This document shows, in pieces, positions 35,233 to 42,575 of a stretch of 64,000 bases of DNA. Origin of the DNA: Micromonospora inositola (lineage in GTDB: Bacteria; Actinomycetota; Actinomycetes; Mycobacteriales; Micromonosporaceae); the NCBI RefSeq assembly GCF_900090285.1, contig NZ_LT607754.1, forward strand, positions 2,852,001-2,916,000, given 5' to 3'. Made by a program: the position numbers and the translations under genes. The notes beneath the pieces were generated by a model. That model had not been told where the DNA came from, searched no databases, and worked only from the letters and a program-made list of their open reading frames with translations. Positions within the stretch are counted from its first letter, which is position 1. Each line of letters opens with the position of its first letter.

Positions 35233-35268
35233 ATTCGTTTGCCCTCGCCCCCGGGCGAGGAATAGCCT
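35231..35268 (+). promoter_or_regulatory. whiB7 leader promoter with AT-rich box and internal palindrome
   Basis: TTGCCC (35239-35244) and TAGCCT (35263-35268) are 18 bp apart. An AT-rich AAATTCGTTT block sits directly at the -35, the feature required at WhiB7-activated promoters. CCTCGCCC (35243-35250) and GGGCGAGG (35253-35260) form a palindrome that fills the spacer. The same palindrome may end uvrD2 transcripts. Confidence 0.6.
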
Positions 35269-35357
35269 CAGGACACACCTCGGGAGCGGCGCCATTCCGG
35301 CTGCTCACAGGGGTTGAGTCCATAGTCGGCACGAGGAACGTGAGGGAGGTGGCACCC

Positions 35358-35618
35358 GTGAAGATTTTCAACTATGAGCGTCCGGCGGTGATGCCGGCTG
35401 CCTGCGCTCCGCTGTCGGCTGTCCGGGTGGCCGTTGCCGCTACGCGACCGTCGGTTCCGCAGGTGCACCAGGTCCAGGTTCAGGCCGAGCTGACCCTGAC
35501 CGTTGCGCCCACCGGAATCCAGCTCCCGGGGACCAGTGGCTTCACGGGCAAGGGCATCGATGGCGCCAAGAAGCGCATGGATGTCCGCGGCGTTCCACCT
35601 CGAGGTAGACCGGTCTGA
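35358..35618 (+). CDS. Upstream ORF (86 aa) in the whiB7 leader
   Basis: An 86-residue reading frame starting at GTG 35358, after GAGGGAGGTGG, a very strong ribosome site. The N-terminus MKIFNYERPAVMPAACAP is followed by an alanine/valine-rich centre and a Gly/Lys-rich C-terminus. I recognise no domain. Its TGA (35616-35618) lies in the left arm of a hairpin, just before a terminator and whiB7. In mycobacteria whiB7 is also preceded by a leader ORF whose translation controls attenuation, so this is probably a sensor ORF, whether or not the peptide has its own function. Confidence 0.7.
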   Translation: MKIFNYERPAVMPAACAPLSAVRVAVAATRPSVPQVHQVQVQAELTLTVAPTGIQLPGTSGFTGKGIDGAKKRMDVRGVPPRGRPV

Positions 35619-35645
35619 TCACCAGACCACCGGCTCACCTCGAGG
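35598..35645 (+). promoter_or_regulatory. Antiterminator candidate in the whiB7 leader
   Basis: The self-complementary octamer CCTCGAGG occurs at 35598-35605 and again at 35638-35645. Pairing of the two copies encloses GGTCTG/CAGACC (35612-35617 with 35623-35628) and uses up the first bases of the terminator stem that starts at 35642, so the two folds exclude each other. Confidence 0.6.
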
Positions 35646-35686
35646 CCGCGGAACCCGCACACCGGGATCCGCGGCCTCAGTTTTTT
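35642..35686 (+). terminator. Intrinsic terminator (attenuator) upstream of whiB7
   Basis: GAGGCCGCGGA (35642-35652) pairs perfectly with TCCGCGGCCTC (35668-35678). CCCG/CGGG pairs extend the stem inside, and AG plus six T follow (35681-35686). It is the most classical Rho-independent terminator in the window, yet it lies 63 nt before the whiB7 start, as expected for an attenuator. Confidence 0.85.
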
Positions 35687-35749
35687 GCCCTGCCGAAGTA
35701 CGTCGGAAGTGCGATCCACGAGATCGAAGTGAGAGAGAGGTGACCGGGC

Positions 35750-36115
35750 ATGAGTCTGGCGTTGGCCCCGCTCGACGTGAGCGTCGAAGTGGAGGCGAAC
35801 CTGCCCTGCCGGAAGTTCGACCCCGACCTGTGGTTCTCCGACTCGCCTGCCGAGCTCGAGCTGGCCAAGTCGCTCTGCGGGGACTGCCCGCTGCGCGTCG
35901 AGTGCCTCGCCGGGGCGGTGGAGCGGGCCGAGCCCTGGGGCGTCTGGGGCGGCGAGATCTTCGAGCGTGGCGCGGTCGTCCCGCGTAAGCGGCCCCGTGG
36001 CCGTCCGCGCAAGGAGGACCTCGCCCGTGACGCCGCTCTGCGGGTCGAGGCCGAGGCGCGACTGGCGGCCAGCGGGCTGTCCGAGTCGCGGCACGCGGTC
36101 CGGCTGGCAGCCTGA
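35750..36115 (+). CDS. whiB7: WhiB7 redox-sensitive transcription factor (intrinsic antibiotic resistance regulator)
   Basis: The 121-residue protein has the WhiB iron-sulfur cysteines at 20, 43, 46 and 52, the GVWGGE turn (64-69) and an AT-hook RKRPRGRPRKE (79-89). The AT-hook identifies WhiB7. In mycobacteria and Streptomyces it binds SigA and activates resistance genes after ribosome-targeting antibiotics. GAGAGAGAGGTG precedes ATG 35750. An attenuator leader with its own ORF lies upstream, and uvrD2 is the next gene upstream, as in mycobacteria. The 30-residue tail after the AT-hook is alanine/arginine rich. Confidence 0.95.
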   Translation: MSLALAPLDVSVEVEANLPCRKFDPDLWFSDSPAELELAKSLCGDCPLRVECLAGAVERAEPWGVWGGEIFERGAVVPRKRPRGRPRKEDLARDAALRVEAEARLAASGLSESRHAVRLAA

Positions 36116-36204
36116 CAATGCACCCGTTCCGTACCCAGGCCGGCCGCAAGCCGGTTGTCAGAGAGATGAATCAGATGCTGTACGTACCCAATGGAGCCGT
36201 TGAG

Positions 36205-36354
36205 ATGCAACTACTCCACGAAGCGTTGTCCCGGGCCCGAATGCCCCGGCCTCAGGCCGGTCGCACCACCACGAGCACTGAGGCAACCCGTTCCGCCCGT
36301 ACCGTCGCCATGAACAGCCGCAACCAGTCGGCGCGCGACCTGGGCGTTCTCTAG
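36205..36354 (+). CDS. Small basic protein downstream of whiB7 (49 aa)
   Basis: A 49-residue basic protein starting MQLLHEALSRARMPRPQAG. GGAG (36193-36196) lies 8 nt before ATG 36205, so I preferred it to ATG 36166 or 36118 in the same frame. The rest is Thr/Arg/Ser rich and probably unstructured. Short MQLLHEALSRARM-type proteins occur elsewhere in actinobacteria without known function. A perfect terminator follows. Confidence 0.6.
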   Translation: MQLLHEALSRARMPRPQAGRTTTSTEATRSARTVAMNSRNQSARDLGVL

Positions 36355-36369
36355 TCCCTACCGATATGC

Positions 36370-36401
36370 GGGGCGGTGGCCGGAGTTCCGGCCACCGCCC
36401 C
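36370..36401. terminator. Bidirectional terminator between the whiB7 unit and the ABC1 kinase
   Basis: GGGGCGGTGGCCGG (36370-36383) pairs perfectly with CCGGCCACCGCCCC (36388-36401), a 14-bp stem with a 4-nt loop, between convergent stop codons at 36354 and 36418. Confidence 0.85.
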
Positions 36402-36417
36402 CGCGGTGTTCCGCCGG

Positions 36418-37764
36418 TCAGGCCACCGGGGCGAAGCCGGGAAGCCAGCGCTCCAGGATCGCCCGGTACGGCGCCTTCGCCTCCAGCTGGCAGAGCACCC
36501 CGATCGAGCCGAGCGTCACCCGGTGGATCATCAGGTACGACGGCGGCAGGTTGAGCTGCCGGCTGAGCTGGAAGGTGGGCGACCGGGGGCTGGCCAGCCG
36601 GGTCGCCTCGCCGCGCAGCCAGGCCCGGGTGAATCGGAACTCCTCGGCGGCGATCGGCTCCAGCATCGGACGGAGGAAGTCGAGCACCGCCTCGGCGTCG
36701 ATCGGCTCGGTGGAGCTGACGAAGCCCTCCTTCCGCAGGCCGGCCACCACCCCTTCCGCGTCGCCGCGGAGCGCCAGCGCGGCGATCCGGCCGATCGGCT
36801 CGGGGGTGCCCTCCGGCATCCGGGCCACCGCGCCGAAGTCGATCACGCCGAGCCGGCCGTCCGGCAGCAGCCGGAAGTTGCCCGGGTGCGGGTCGGCGTG
36901 CAGCAGCCCGGCCCGCATCGGCGCGGAGAGGTGCAGCACGGCCATCAGCCGCCCCGCCTCGTCGCGTTGCTCCTCGGTGCCCTCCCGGATGATCGTCGAG
37001 AGCGGGGTCCCCTCGATCCACTCGGTGATCAGCACCCGCGGCGAGGCGTCCAGCACCTCCGGGATGAAGATCTCCGGGTCGTCCGCGTACGCCGTCGCGA
37101 AGGCGCGCTGCGACTCGGCCTCCAGCTCGTAGTCCAGCTCCTCGGTGATCCGCTCGCGCAGCTCGGCCAGGAGCGGCTTGACGTCCAGCCCGGGCTGGAT
37201 CGCCCGGAACATCCCGCCCAGCCGGGAGAGCTGCTTGAGGTCGGCGAGCAGGGCGTCGCCGGCGCCCGGGTACTGGATCTTCACCGCCACGTCCCGGTGC
37301 CGTGGGGCGCCCGACGGGCCGTACCCGGGATCGCGCCAGACCGCGCGGTGCACCTGGCCGATGCTGGCCGCGGCGGCGGGGGTGTCGTCGAACTCGACGA
37401 AGCGGTCCCGCCAGTCCGGGCCGAGCTGCTCGGCGAGCACCTTGTGCACGGTCGCCGCGGGCAGCGGCGGGGCGGCCTCCTGGAGCTTGGTGAGCGCCTG
37501 CCGGTAGGGGGCGGCGATCTCCTCCGGCAGGGCCGCCTCGAAGACGGACAGCGCCTGGCCGAACTTCATCGCCCCGCCCTTGAGCTGGCCCAGGACGCTG
37601 AACAGCTGTTCCGCGGTGCGCTGCTGGATCTCCGCGGAGATGACGTCGGACGCGAGCCCGGTGACACGCTTGCCCATCCCGAGGACGGTCCGGCCGGCGA
37701 AGCCGAGCGGCAGAGCGGCGAGCTTGGCGGTCCGGGACACGGCCCGGCGCGGGATGTCGGTCAC
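36418..37764 (-). CDS. ABC1/UbiB (AarF) family atypical kinase
   Basis: The 448-residue protein has the ABC1 signature: KGGAMKFGQALS (KxGQ motif) near residue 61-72, the alanine-rich nucleotide loop AAAASIGQVHRA in place of a Gly-rich loop, VAVKIQYPG with the ATP lysine, LHADPHPGNF as the catalytic loop and IDFGAV as the DFG motif. Family members regulate quinone/lipid metabolism, and mycobacterial Rv3197 at the same genomic place has been linked to macrolide tolerance. GTG 37764 overlaps the stop of the ThiF-like gene (GTGA). Confidence 0.92.
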   Translation of the reverse strand: MTDIPRRAVSRTAKLAALPLGFAGRTVLGMGKRVTGLASDVISAEIQQRTAEQLFSVLGQLKGGAMKFGQALSVFEAALPEEIAAPYRQALTKLQEAAPPLPAATVHKVLAEQLGPDWRDRFVEFDDTPAAAASIGQVHRAVWRDPGYGPSGAPRHRDVAVKIQYPGAGDALLADLKQLSRLGGMFRAIQPGLDVKPLLAELRERITEELDYELEAESQRAFATAYADDPEIFIPEVLDASPRVLITEWIEGTPLSTIIREGTEEQRDEAGRLMAVLHLSAPMRAGLLHADPHPGNFRLLPDGRLGVIDFGAVARMPEGTPEPIGRIAALALRGDAEGVVAGLRKEGFVSSTEPIDAEAVLDFLRPMLEPIAAEEFRFTRAWLRGEATRLASPRSPTFQLSRQLNLPPSYLMIHRVTLGSIGVLCQLEAKAPYRAILERWLPGFAPVA

Positions 37765-38888
37765 CCGGTCATTGTTACCGACTCGGGGGGTCCGCTGTTG
37801 CTACGAAGCCCGGAGCGGGTGGGCTCGAACCGGATCCGGCGACCTCCGGAGCACTCGCAGGACGGATGCGGCGACCAGAGCCGGCGGCGGAACCGGCCGG
37901 CGCCGCCGACCTCGACCGCGCAGCCGAGCGTCTCCGGGGTGCCGCCGTCGAGGTGGGCCAGCGCCTCCGCGGCCGCGTAGGCCACCGCCGCGAGTCCGGT
38001 GGTGGCGGCGCAGGCCTGGTCCGCGTCGTCGGCCGCGAGTTGGGCGGCGAGCGCGGGCCAGTCCGGGTCCCGGTCGACCCGGTGCAGGTCGAGGCAGTTC
38101 AGGCAGGGTCCGACCGGCGGCCGGACCAGCGGGCCGACCAGCGGCACACCGCCGCGCAGACCGACCAGGAGGTGCGGTTGGCGGCGCTGGGCGTACCGGG
38201 CGGCGAGCAGGGCGGCCGGCCGGTCCGTGCCCAGCTGGAGGACCAGGTCGACCCGACGGCGGCGGAGCGGTCCGGTCCCGGTGCCCGGCGCGGCGCGCCC
38301 GAGCAGGTCGCGGAGCGCGGCGGCCAGCGGCCGGCCCACCTCCGCGGCGACCAGGCCGGTGCCGACCAGGTCGGCCGGGCGGACCGGGCCGGCCAGGTCC
38401 GGATCCAGGTGCCCGACGCCGGCCTGGGCCAGCGCGACGGCGAGCGGGCCCCCGAGCCGACTGGCGCCGGTCATCAACACCCGGGCCGCCCGACGGCGAC
38501 GCAGCACCTGCGCGGGGGTGCCGGGCAGCCCGGGCGCGGCCAGCGCCAGCGCGCCGGCCTCGGCGGCGAGCCGGGCCCGCACCGGCCCGGCGAGGTCGCG
38601 GGGGAGCAGGGTGTGCGCGGGTACGACCAGTCCGGCGGCGTGCAGCGTGTCGAGCAGGACGCGTGCCTCGTCGGACGGTACGTCCGCCGTCGCCGCGCAG
38701 TCGAGGACGCCGCGTTCGCTGCGGGTGCCGTCCAGCAGGTCGAGCAGGCGGGCGGCCCGGGGGTTGGCCACCTCCAGCAGGACGGCGCGGCCCGGCTCCA
38801 CCCCAAGTTGCAGGGTGTGCCGGTCCCGCCAGAGGCGGGTCAGCCCCGGCAGCAGGGTAGGACGGGTCAGCGGGGTCGCACGGCTCAT
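37761..38888 (-). CDS. ThiF/E1-like (TOMM cyclodehydratase-type) protein
   Basis: A 375-residue protein with an N-terminal leader-binding-like module (about 1-110) and a ThiF/MoeB fold with MTGASRLGGPLAVALAQAGV at about 135-154. The C-terminal half keeps CLNC and CEC zinc cysteines. Such proteins resemble the E1-like half of azoline-forming cyclodehydratases or peptide-recognition proteins, but no precursor peptide or YcaO partner is visible here. It is conserved next to the ABC1 kinase in actinobacteria (Rv3196 position). ATG 38888 was chosen, and no good ribosome site is seen. Confidence 0.75.
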   Translation of the reverse strand: MSRATPLTRPTLLPGLTRLWRDRHTLQLGVEPGRAVLLEVANPRAARLLDLLDGTRSERGVLDCAATADVPSDEARVLLDTLHAAGLVVPAHTLLPRDLAGPVRARLAAEAGALALAAPGLPGTPAQVLRRRRAARVLMTGASRLGGPLAVALAQAGVGHLDPDLAGPVRPADLVGTGLVAAEVGRPLAAALRDLLGRAAPGTGTGPLRRRRVDLVLQLGTDRPAALLAARYAQRRQPHLLVGLRGGVPLVGPLVRPPVGPCLNCLDLHRVDRDPDWPALAAQLAADDADQACAATTGLAAVAYAAAEALAHLDGGTPETLGCAVEVGGAGRFRRRLWSPHPSCECSGGRRIRFEPTRSGLRSNSGPPESVTMTG

Positions 38889-39047
38889 GACACGGATGGT
38901 GACCGCGTCCGTGCCCTCCGTCGATCGTTGTCCACAGGTGCGCCGGCCCCGGTCCAGGGCTGTCCACAGGAAAGAGCGGGTTTTCCACAACCGGCCGGTA
39001 GCTCTGTCGGCCAGCCGACAGTCCGCTCCGGCCCCGGACGCGACACG

Positions 39048-39080
39048 GGGGAGGGGTGGCCACCGGCCACCCCTCCCCCG
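39048..39080. terminator. Terminator of the DUF5679 gene
   Basis: The arm 39048-39062 (GGGGGAGGGGTGGCC) pairs perfectly with 39066-39080, a 15-bp stem with a 3-nt loop, 14 nt after the DUF5679 stop on the minus strand. Confidence 0.85.
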
Positions 39081-39093
39081 GGACCCGTACGGG

Positions 39094-39261
39094 TCAGACC
39101 TTGGCCTTGCCGAGAATGCGGTTCACTGTTGTCCCGCAGACCGGGCACTTGCCCTTGGCCATGTTCATGCCGGTCTTCGAGACCTCGATGTGCCCCTCGA
39201 AGTCCCGCTTCTCCTTGCACTTGACGCAGTAACCGTTGTAGGTCTGGGCCTGGTCGGCCAC
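39094..39261 (-). CDS. DUF5679 small zinc-ribbon protein (55 aa)
   Basis: A 55-residue protein with two CxxC pairs (YCVKCKEK and KCPVCGTT) that form a zinc ribbon. It starts ADQAQTYNGYC and ends RILGKAKV, both typical of DUF5679. Such proteins are found widely in actinobacteria and probably bind nucleic acid or a ribosomal partner, but no function is established. GTG 39261 has GAGGAGG about 6 nt upstream. The gene stands alone between a terminator and a 521-bp gap. Confidence 0.88.
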   Translation of the reverse strand: MADQAQTYNGYCVKCKEKRDFEGHIEVSKTGMNMAKGKCPVCGTTVNRILGKAKV

Positions 39262-39782
39262 GGTAGCCTCCTCGTCTCGTCCGCCGGACACGCCGTCCCA
39301 GCGGGTTTCCCGGCGGCGGGCCACGGGGCGCCGGCGCTGGGTCTTTCTCCGCGGCCACGCTCATGACCGCTGGTTGGCGGACCCTACCCAGGTATGGGCA
39401 GTTCCATGTCAGCTGTGCATCGACACTGTGAGGAAGTCGACGTCGAGAGTGTGCATGCCGATTACGTCGGATAAGTCAGTTTGGCGGGGACACGCCGGGT
39501 GAAGGCGCTCAGATCCCCCTTCCGGCGGCCCCCGCGCGGCGCGCCGTCGGGTGATCACCTAACGTGGGTGGGGGTCGGCAGGTGACGCGCCAGCGGCCCG
39601 ACCCGCCGCCACGAAGGGTAACCGGAGACGGCTCCCCGCCCTCCGCAAAGAAATTTTTCAGGACTCCTGGCGACCAACCACCATTTTCCGGGCGCGTGTC
39701 GTCGTGTTGACTCTTGCGGACCCCTGGTCAGTACGCATTAGCTTTCCCTCGTGACAGTCATCCGAGGCTGCGCGGGCCAGTG
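39262..39782. other. 521-bp intergenic region
   Basis: It contains an imperfect inverted repeat (GCATCGACACT at 39417-39427 with AGTGTGCATGC at 39448-39458), an AT-rich run (AAAGAAATTTTTC near 39646) and TTGACT (39707-39712) as a possible -35 for the peptidase gene. TAGGGT on the minus strand (39386-39381) is a possible -10 for the DUF5679 gene. No convincing ORF was found. Confidence 0.4.
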
Positions 39783-40313
39783 ATGGCCGCGACGCGGAAG
39801 CCCGTCGTCGAGGTGCGGCGCAGTCAGCGCCGGCGACGCACGGTGTCCGCGTACCGCGACGGCGAGCGGGTCGTGGTGCTCATCCCCGACCAGTTCTCCC
39901 GCGCCGAGGAGAGCGAGTGGGTCGACCGGATGCTGGCCCGGCTCGCCGCCCGGGAGGGCCGGCTGGCCCGCTCCGACGCCGAGCTGCTCGCCCGCGCCGC
40001 CCGGCTGGTCGACCTCTACCTGCCCGACCACCGCGCCGAGACCGCGCCGGCCAGCGTCCGCTGGGTCACCAACCAGAACGGTCGCTGGGGTTCCTGCACC
40101 CCGGCCGACCGGACCATCCGCATCTCCCACCGGATCCAGGACATGCCGGACTGGGTGATCGACTACGTGCTCCTGCACGAGCTGACGCACCTGATCGTGC
40201 CCAACCACAACGCCCGGTTCTGGGCCCTGGTCGGCCGCTACCCGAAGACCGAACGGGCCCGCGGCTACCTGGAGGGCGTCGCGGCAGTCTCCGGCGTCCC
40301 GGTCTCCGACTGA
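39783..40313 (+). CDS. YgjP-like M48-type metallopeptidase (DUF45)
   Basis: The 176-residue protein has the WGSCTPADRTIRI segment and the zinc motif HELTHL with a third histidine in NHNARFW, exactly as in the YgjP/DUF45 family of predicted metal-dependent hydrolases. These are small cytosolic gluzincins, sometimes linked to restriction-modification or toxin systems, but no such partner is here. ATG 39783 was chosen as the first start in the homologous frame. A GATC-type repeat remnant follows its stop. Confidence 0.87.
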   Translation: MAATRKPVVEVRRSQRRRRTVSAYRDGERVVVLIPDQFSRAEESEWVDRMLARLAAREGRLARSDAELLARAARLVDLYLPDHRAETAPASVRWVTNQNGRWGSCTPADRTIRISHRIQDMPDWVIDYVLLHELTHLIVPNHNARFWALVGRYPKTERARGYLEGVAAVSGVPVSD

Positions 40314-40334
40314 CCCGCCCGCCCGCGCCAGGTT

Positions 40335-40396
40335 GATCAACTCCAGCTCGGCGACGTGGGTGTCGGACCATGCCAGGTCGGGACCTGGAGTCGGCC
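40335..40396. repeat. Possible GATC-type palindrome remnant, copy 4
   Basis: GTTGATCAAC is itself palindromic, and ACTCCAG (40340-40346) can pair with CTGGAGT (40385-40391) across a GC-rich loop. The right end lacks GATC. Placement directly after a stop codon matches copies 1 and 2. Confidence 0.4.
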
Positions 40397-40454
40397 GGCG
40401 GTCCCGGCGGGCCGGGGTCGGGCGGGGAGCCCAGGGCGAGGCTAGGGTCGGGGC

Positions 40455-41081
40455 GTGGCTCGACGTGTGGTGGTGGCGTTGCTCGGTCCGGTGGCCTGGA
40501 CGCCGCCGGGGATCGACCCGACGCGGTGGCGGACCGCGCTCGCCGAGGACGTGGTGGACCTGCTGGCCACGCTCAACGAGGTGGAGACCGCGGTCGCGGT
40601 GACGGCCGGCGACCGGTGGCTGGCCGACGCGGTCGTCTGGCCCGACATGGCCGTGCACGAGGTGGCTGCATCCACGGTCAACGCGGTCTTCGCGGCGCTG
40701 GCCGGCCAGCACGGCGGCGGGCGGGCCGGGTACGACCAGGCGGCCGTGGTGGCCGCAGACGCGCCCGACGTGCCCGGGTTGACCCTCGGGAAGCTGCTCC
40801 GCCCGCTCACCAGTCGACCGGTCGCGGTCGCCCCGGTCGAGGGGACCGGGCCGGGGCTGCTCGGTGTCGCGGCCCGGTTGCCGGTGCCGGAGTGGCTGCC
40901 GCCGGTAGACCTGGACACGGCCGTACCCGCCGACCTACGGGCCGGCGCTCCGCGTCCGGGCGACGTCGCGGTGACCGCCGGCTGGCGACGGCTGCGCGGC
41001 CCCGCCGACCTGGGCACGCTCGACCCGGCCTTCGAGGGCTGGGAGGCGACCCGGGCCCTGCTCTCGGGCCACGCCGGCTGA
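40455..41081 (+). CDS. Hypothetical protein with weak MobA/DUF2064-like nucleotidyltransferase similarity
   Basis: A 208-residue protein. It has VVALLGPVAW near the start and VVAADAPDVPGLTLGKLLRPL in the middle, a pattern like the acidic D(A/L)P motif of MobA/CofC-type nucleotidyltransferases. Clear catalytic residues are not all visible, so this is a guess. TAGGGT (40443-40448) lies 6 nt before GTG 40455 (leaderless). It converges on the zincin gene. Confidence 0.6.
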   Translation: MARRVVVALLGPVAWTPPGIDPTRWRTALAEDVVDLLATLNEVETAVAVTAGDRWLADAVVWPDMAVHEVAASTVNAVFAALAGQHGGGRAGYDQAAVVAADAPDVPGLTLGKLLRPLTSRPVAVAPVEGTGPGLLGVAARLPVPEWLPPVDLDTAVPADLRAGAPRPGDVAVTAGWRRLRGPADLGTLDPAFEGWEATRALLSGHAG

Positions 41082-41107
41082 ACGCCCGCCGGCCAGCACG
41101 AAGGCCG

Positions 41108-41127
41108 GGCCCGGGTGCCTCCGGGCC
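41108..41127. terminator. Hairpin between convergent genes
   Basis: GGCCCGG (41108-41114) pairs with CCGGGCC (41121-41127) in the 77-bp gap between two convergent stops. Confidence 0.4.
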
Positions 41128-41158
41128 TCAGCGCCTCCCGCGTCACGGACGTGCGGCG

Positions 41159-42460
41159 TCAGGACTTGTCGGTGTCGTCGCCCTCGTCGGAGCGGGGCGG
41201 GGTGTCGCCGCCCGGCGCCTTCTCCTCGGGACCACCCGGCGCGCTGAAGTCGAAGGAGGCCAGCTCGTCGTCGAGGTCGAGCCCGGCGGCGGCGAACGCC
41301 TCCGGGTCGGCGAAGTCGTCGTCGGAGGGGAGCAGGTCCGGGTGGCCCCAGACCGCGTCCCGGCCGGCGATGCCCCGGTGCTCGGTCAGCGCCGCCCAGA
41401 GCACCGACGCCTCGCGCAGCCGACGCGGACGCAGCTCCAGGCCGACCAGGGCGGCGAAGGTCTGCTCGGCCGGCCCGCCGGCGGCCCGGCGGCGGCGGAA
41501 CGCCTCGCCGAGGCGTACGACGTTGGGCAGCCGCTCGCCGGCGGCCGTGTCGACCACGTGGCAGACCCAGCCCTCGACCAGGGCGAGGACCGTCTCCAGG
41601 CGGGCCAGGGAGGCCTTCTGCGCCGGGGTGTCCTCCGGGGTGAAGATGCCCTCCAGGGCGATCGCCTGCATCGACTCCGGGTCGGTCGGGTCGACCCGGC
41701 CCATCGCCTCCTCGATCGCCTCCCGGTTGACCCGGATGCCCGCGGCGTAGTTCTCCACGGCGGTGAGCACGTGCCCGCGCAGCCACGGTACGTGCTGGAA
41801 GAGCCGCTGGTGCGCCGCCTCGCGCAGGGCGACGTAGAGGCGTACCTCGTCCTCGGGCAGCTCCAGGCCCTCGCCGTACGCCCGGATGTTGGCCGGGATG
41901 AGCGCGGCGGTGCCGGCCGGTCCGAGTGGCAGGCCGATGTCGCCGGCCGAGAGCACCTCGGCGGCGAGCGAGCCGAGCGCCTGGCCGAGCTGGCCGCCGA
42001 AGAGGGCGCCGCCCAGCGTCGCCACCATCGACTGCATCGGGCCGAGCTGGGCCCGCGCCTCCGGCGGCACCAGGTCGCCCATCGCGCCGACCATCCGGCT
42101 GGCCACCGGGTCGCAGAGCTTGCGCCACACGTCGAGGGTCTTGAAGATCCACTCGTTGCGGTTCCAGGCGACGGACGTCCGGATGCCGGTGGGCCACGAG
42201 GTCGCCGGCTCCAGCCAGAGGTCGGCGATGCGCAGCGCCTCCTCCACCGCGTTGCGCTCGAACGGCGAGACCGCCGGGTCGCCCGTGGCGGCGAGCTGAC
42301 TGGCGGCCACCTGCCGGGCGAGGTCCCAGTTGACCGGCCCGCTGCCCGGCGCGGAGAGCAGGTGCTGCAACTGCGACATGAACTGCTGCATCTGCGCGGG
42401 ATCGTTGGGGTCTGGTGGTTGCCCACCCGGGAGCGCGAATCCGAACGGAATATCAGGCAC
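41159..42460 (-). CDS. Zincin_2 family putative metalloprotease
   Basis: The 433-residue cytosolic protein matches the actinobacterial Zincin_2 family. The N-terminal AQMQQFMSQLQHLLSA is a helical oligomerisation segment, the body is mostly alpha-helical, and REAAHQRLFQHVPWL is the place of the predicted zinc helix. The canonical HExxH glutamate is not in the usual order (AAHQR), so activity is uncertain. GTG 42460 is preceded on the minus strand by TACCGT and 7 nt (leaderless). It diverges from the PDZ-Lon protease, a pairing conserved in mycobacteria (Rv3195/Rv3194c). Confidence 0.8.
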   Translation of the reverse strand: MPDIPFGFALPGGQPPDPNDPAQMQQFMSQLQHLLSAPGSGPVNWDLARQVAASQLAATGDPAVSPFERNAVEEALRIADLWLEPATSWPTGIRTSVAWNRNEWIFKTLDVWRKLCDPVASRMVGAMGDLVPPEARAQLGPMQSMVATLGGALFGGQLGQALGSLAAEVLSAGDIGLPLGPAGTAALIPANIRAYGEGLELPEDEVRLYVALREAAHQRLFQHVPWLRGHVLTAVENYAAGIRVNREAIEEAMGRVDPTDPESMQAIALEGIFTPEDTPAQKASLARLETVLALVEGWVCHVVDTAAGERLPNVVRLGEAFRRRRAAGGPAEQTFAALVGLELRPRRLREASVLWAALTEHRGIAGRDAVWGHPDLLPSDDDFADPEAFAAAGLDLDDELASFDFSAPGGPEEKAPGGDTPPRSDEGDDTDKS

Positions 42461-42575
42461 GACATCTACGGTACGCGTGCCCCGCCCCAGGTCGCCGCCG
42501 CTGGCGTTGCGCTGAGGGCGAAGTCCCATGGTCACCGCGCCGGACGCCCCAGGGCGAATCGGTACGCTCTGCCGC

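Noticed and set aside
37761..38888. A thiazole/oxazole peptide biosynthesis cluster around the ThiF-like gene
   Set aside because: No precursor peptide, YcaO or dehydrogenase gene is adjacent; the gene is conserved next to the ABC1 kinase as core genome.
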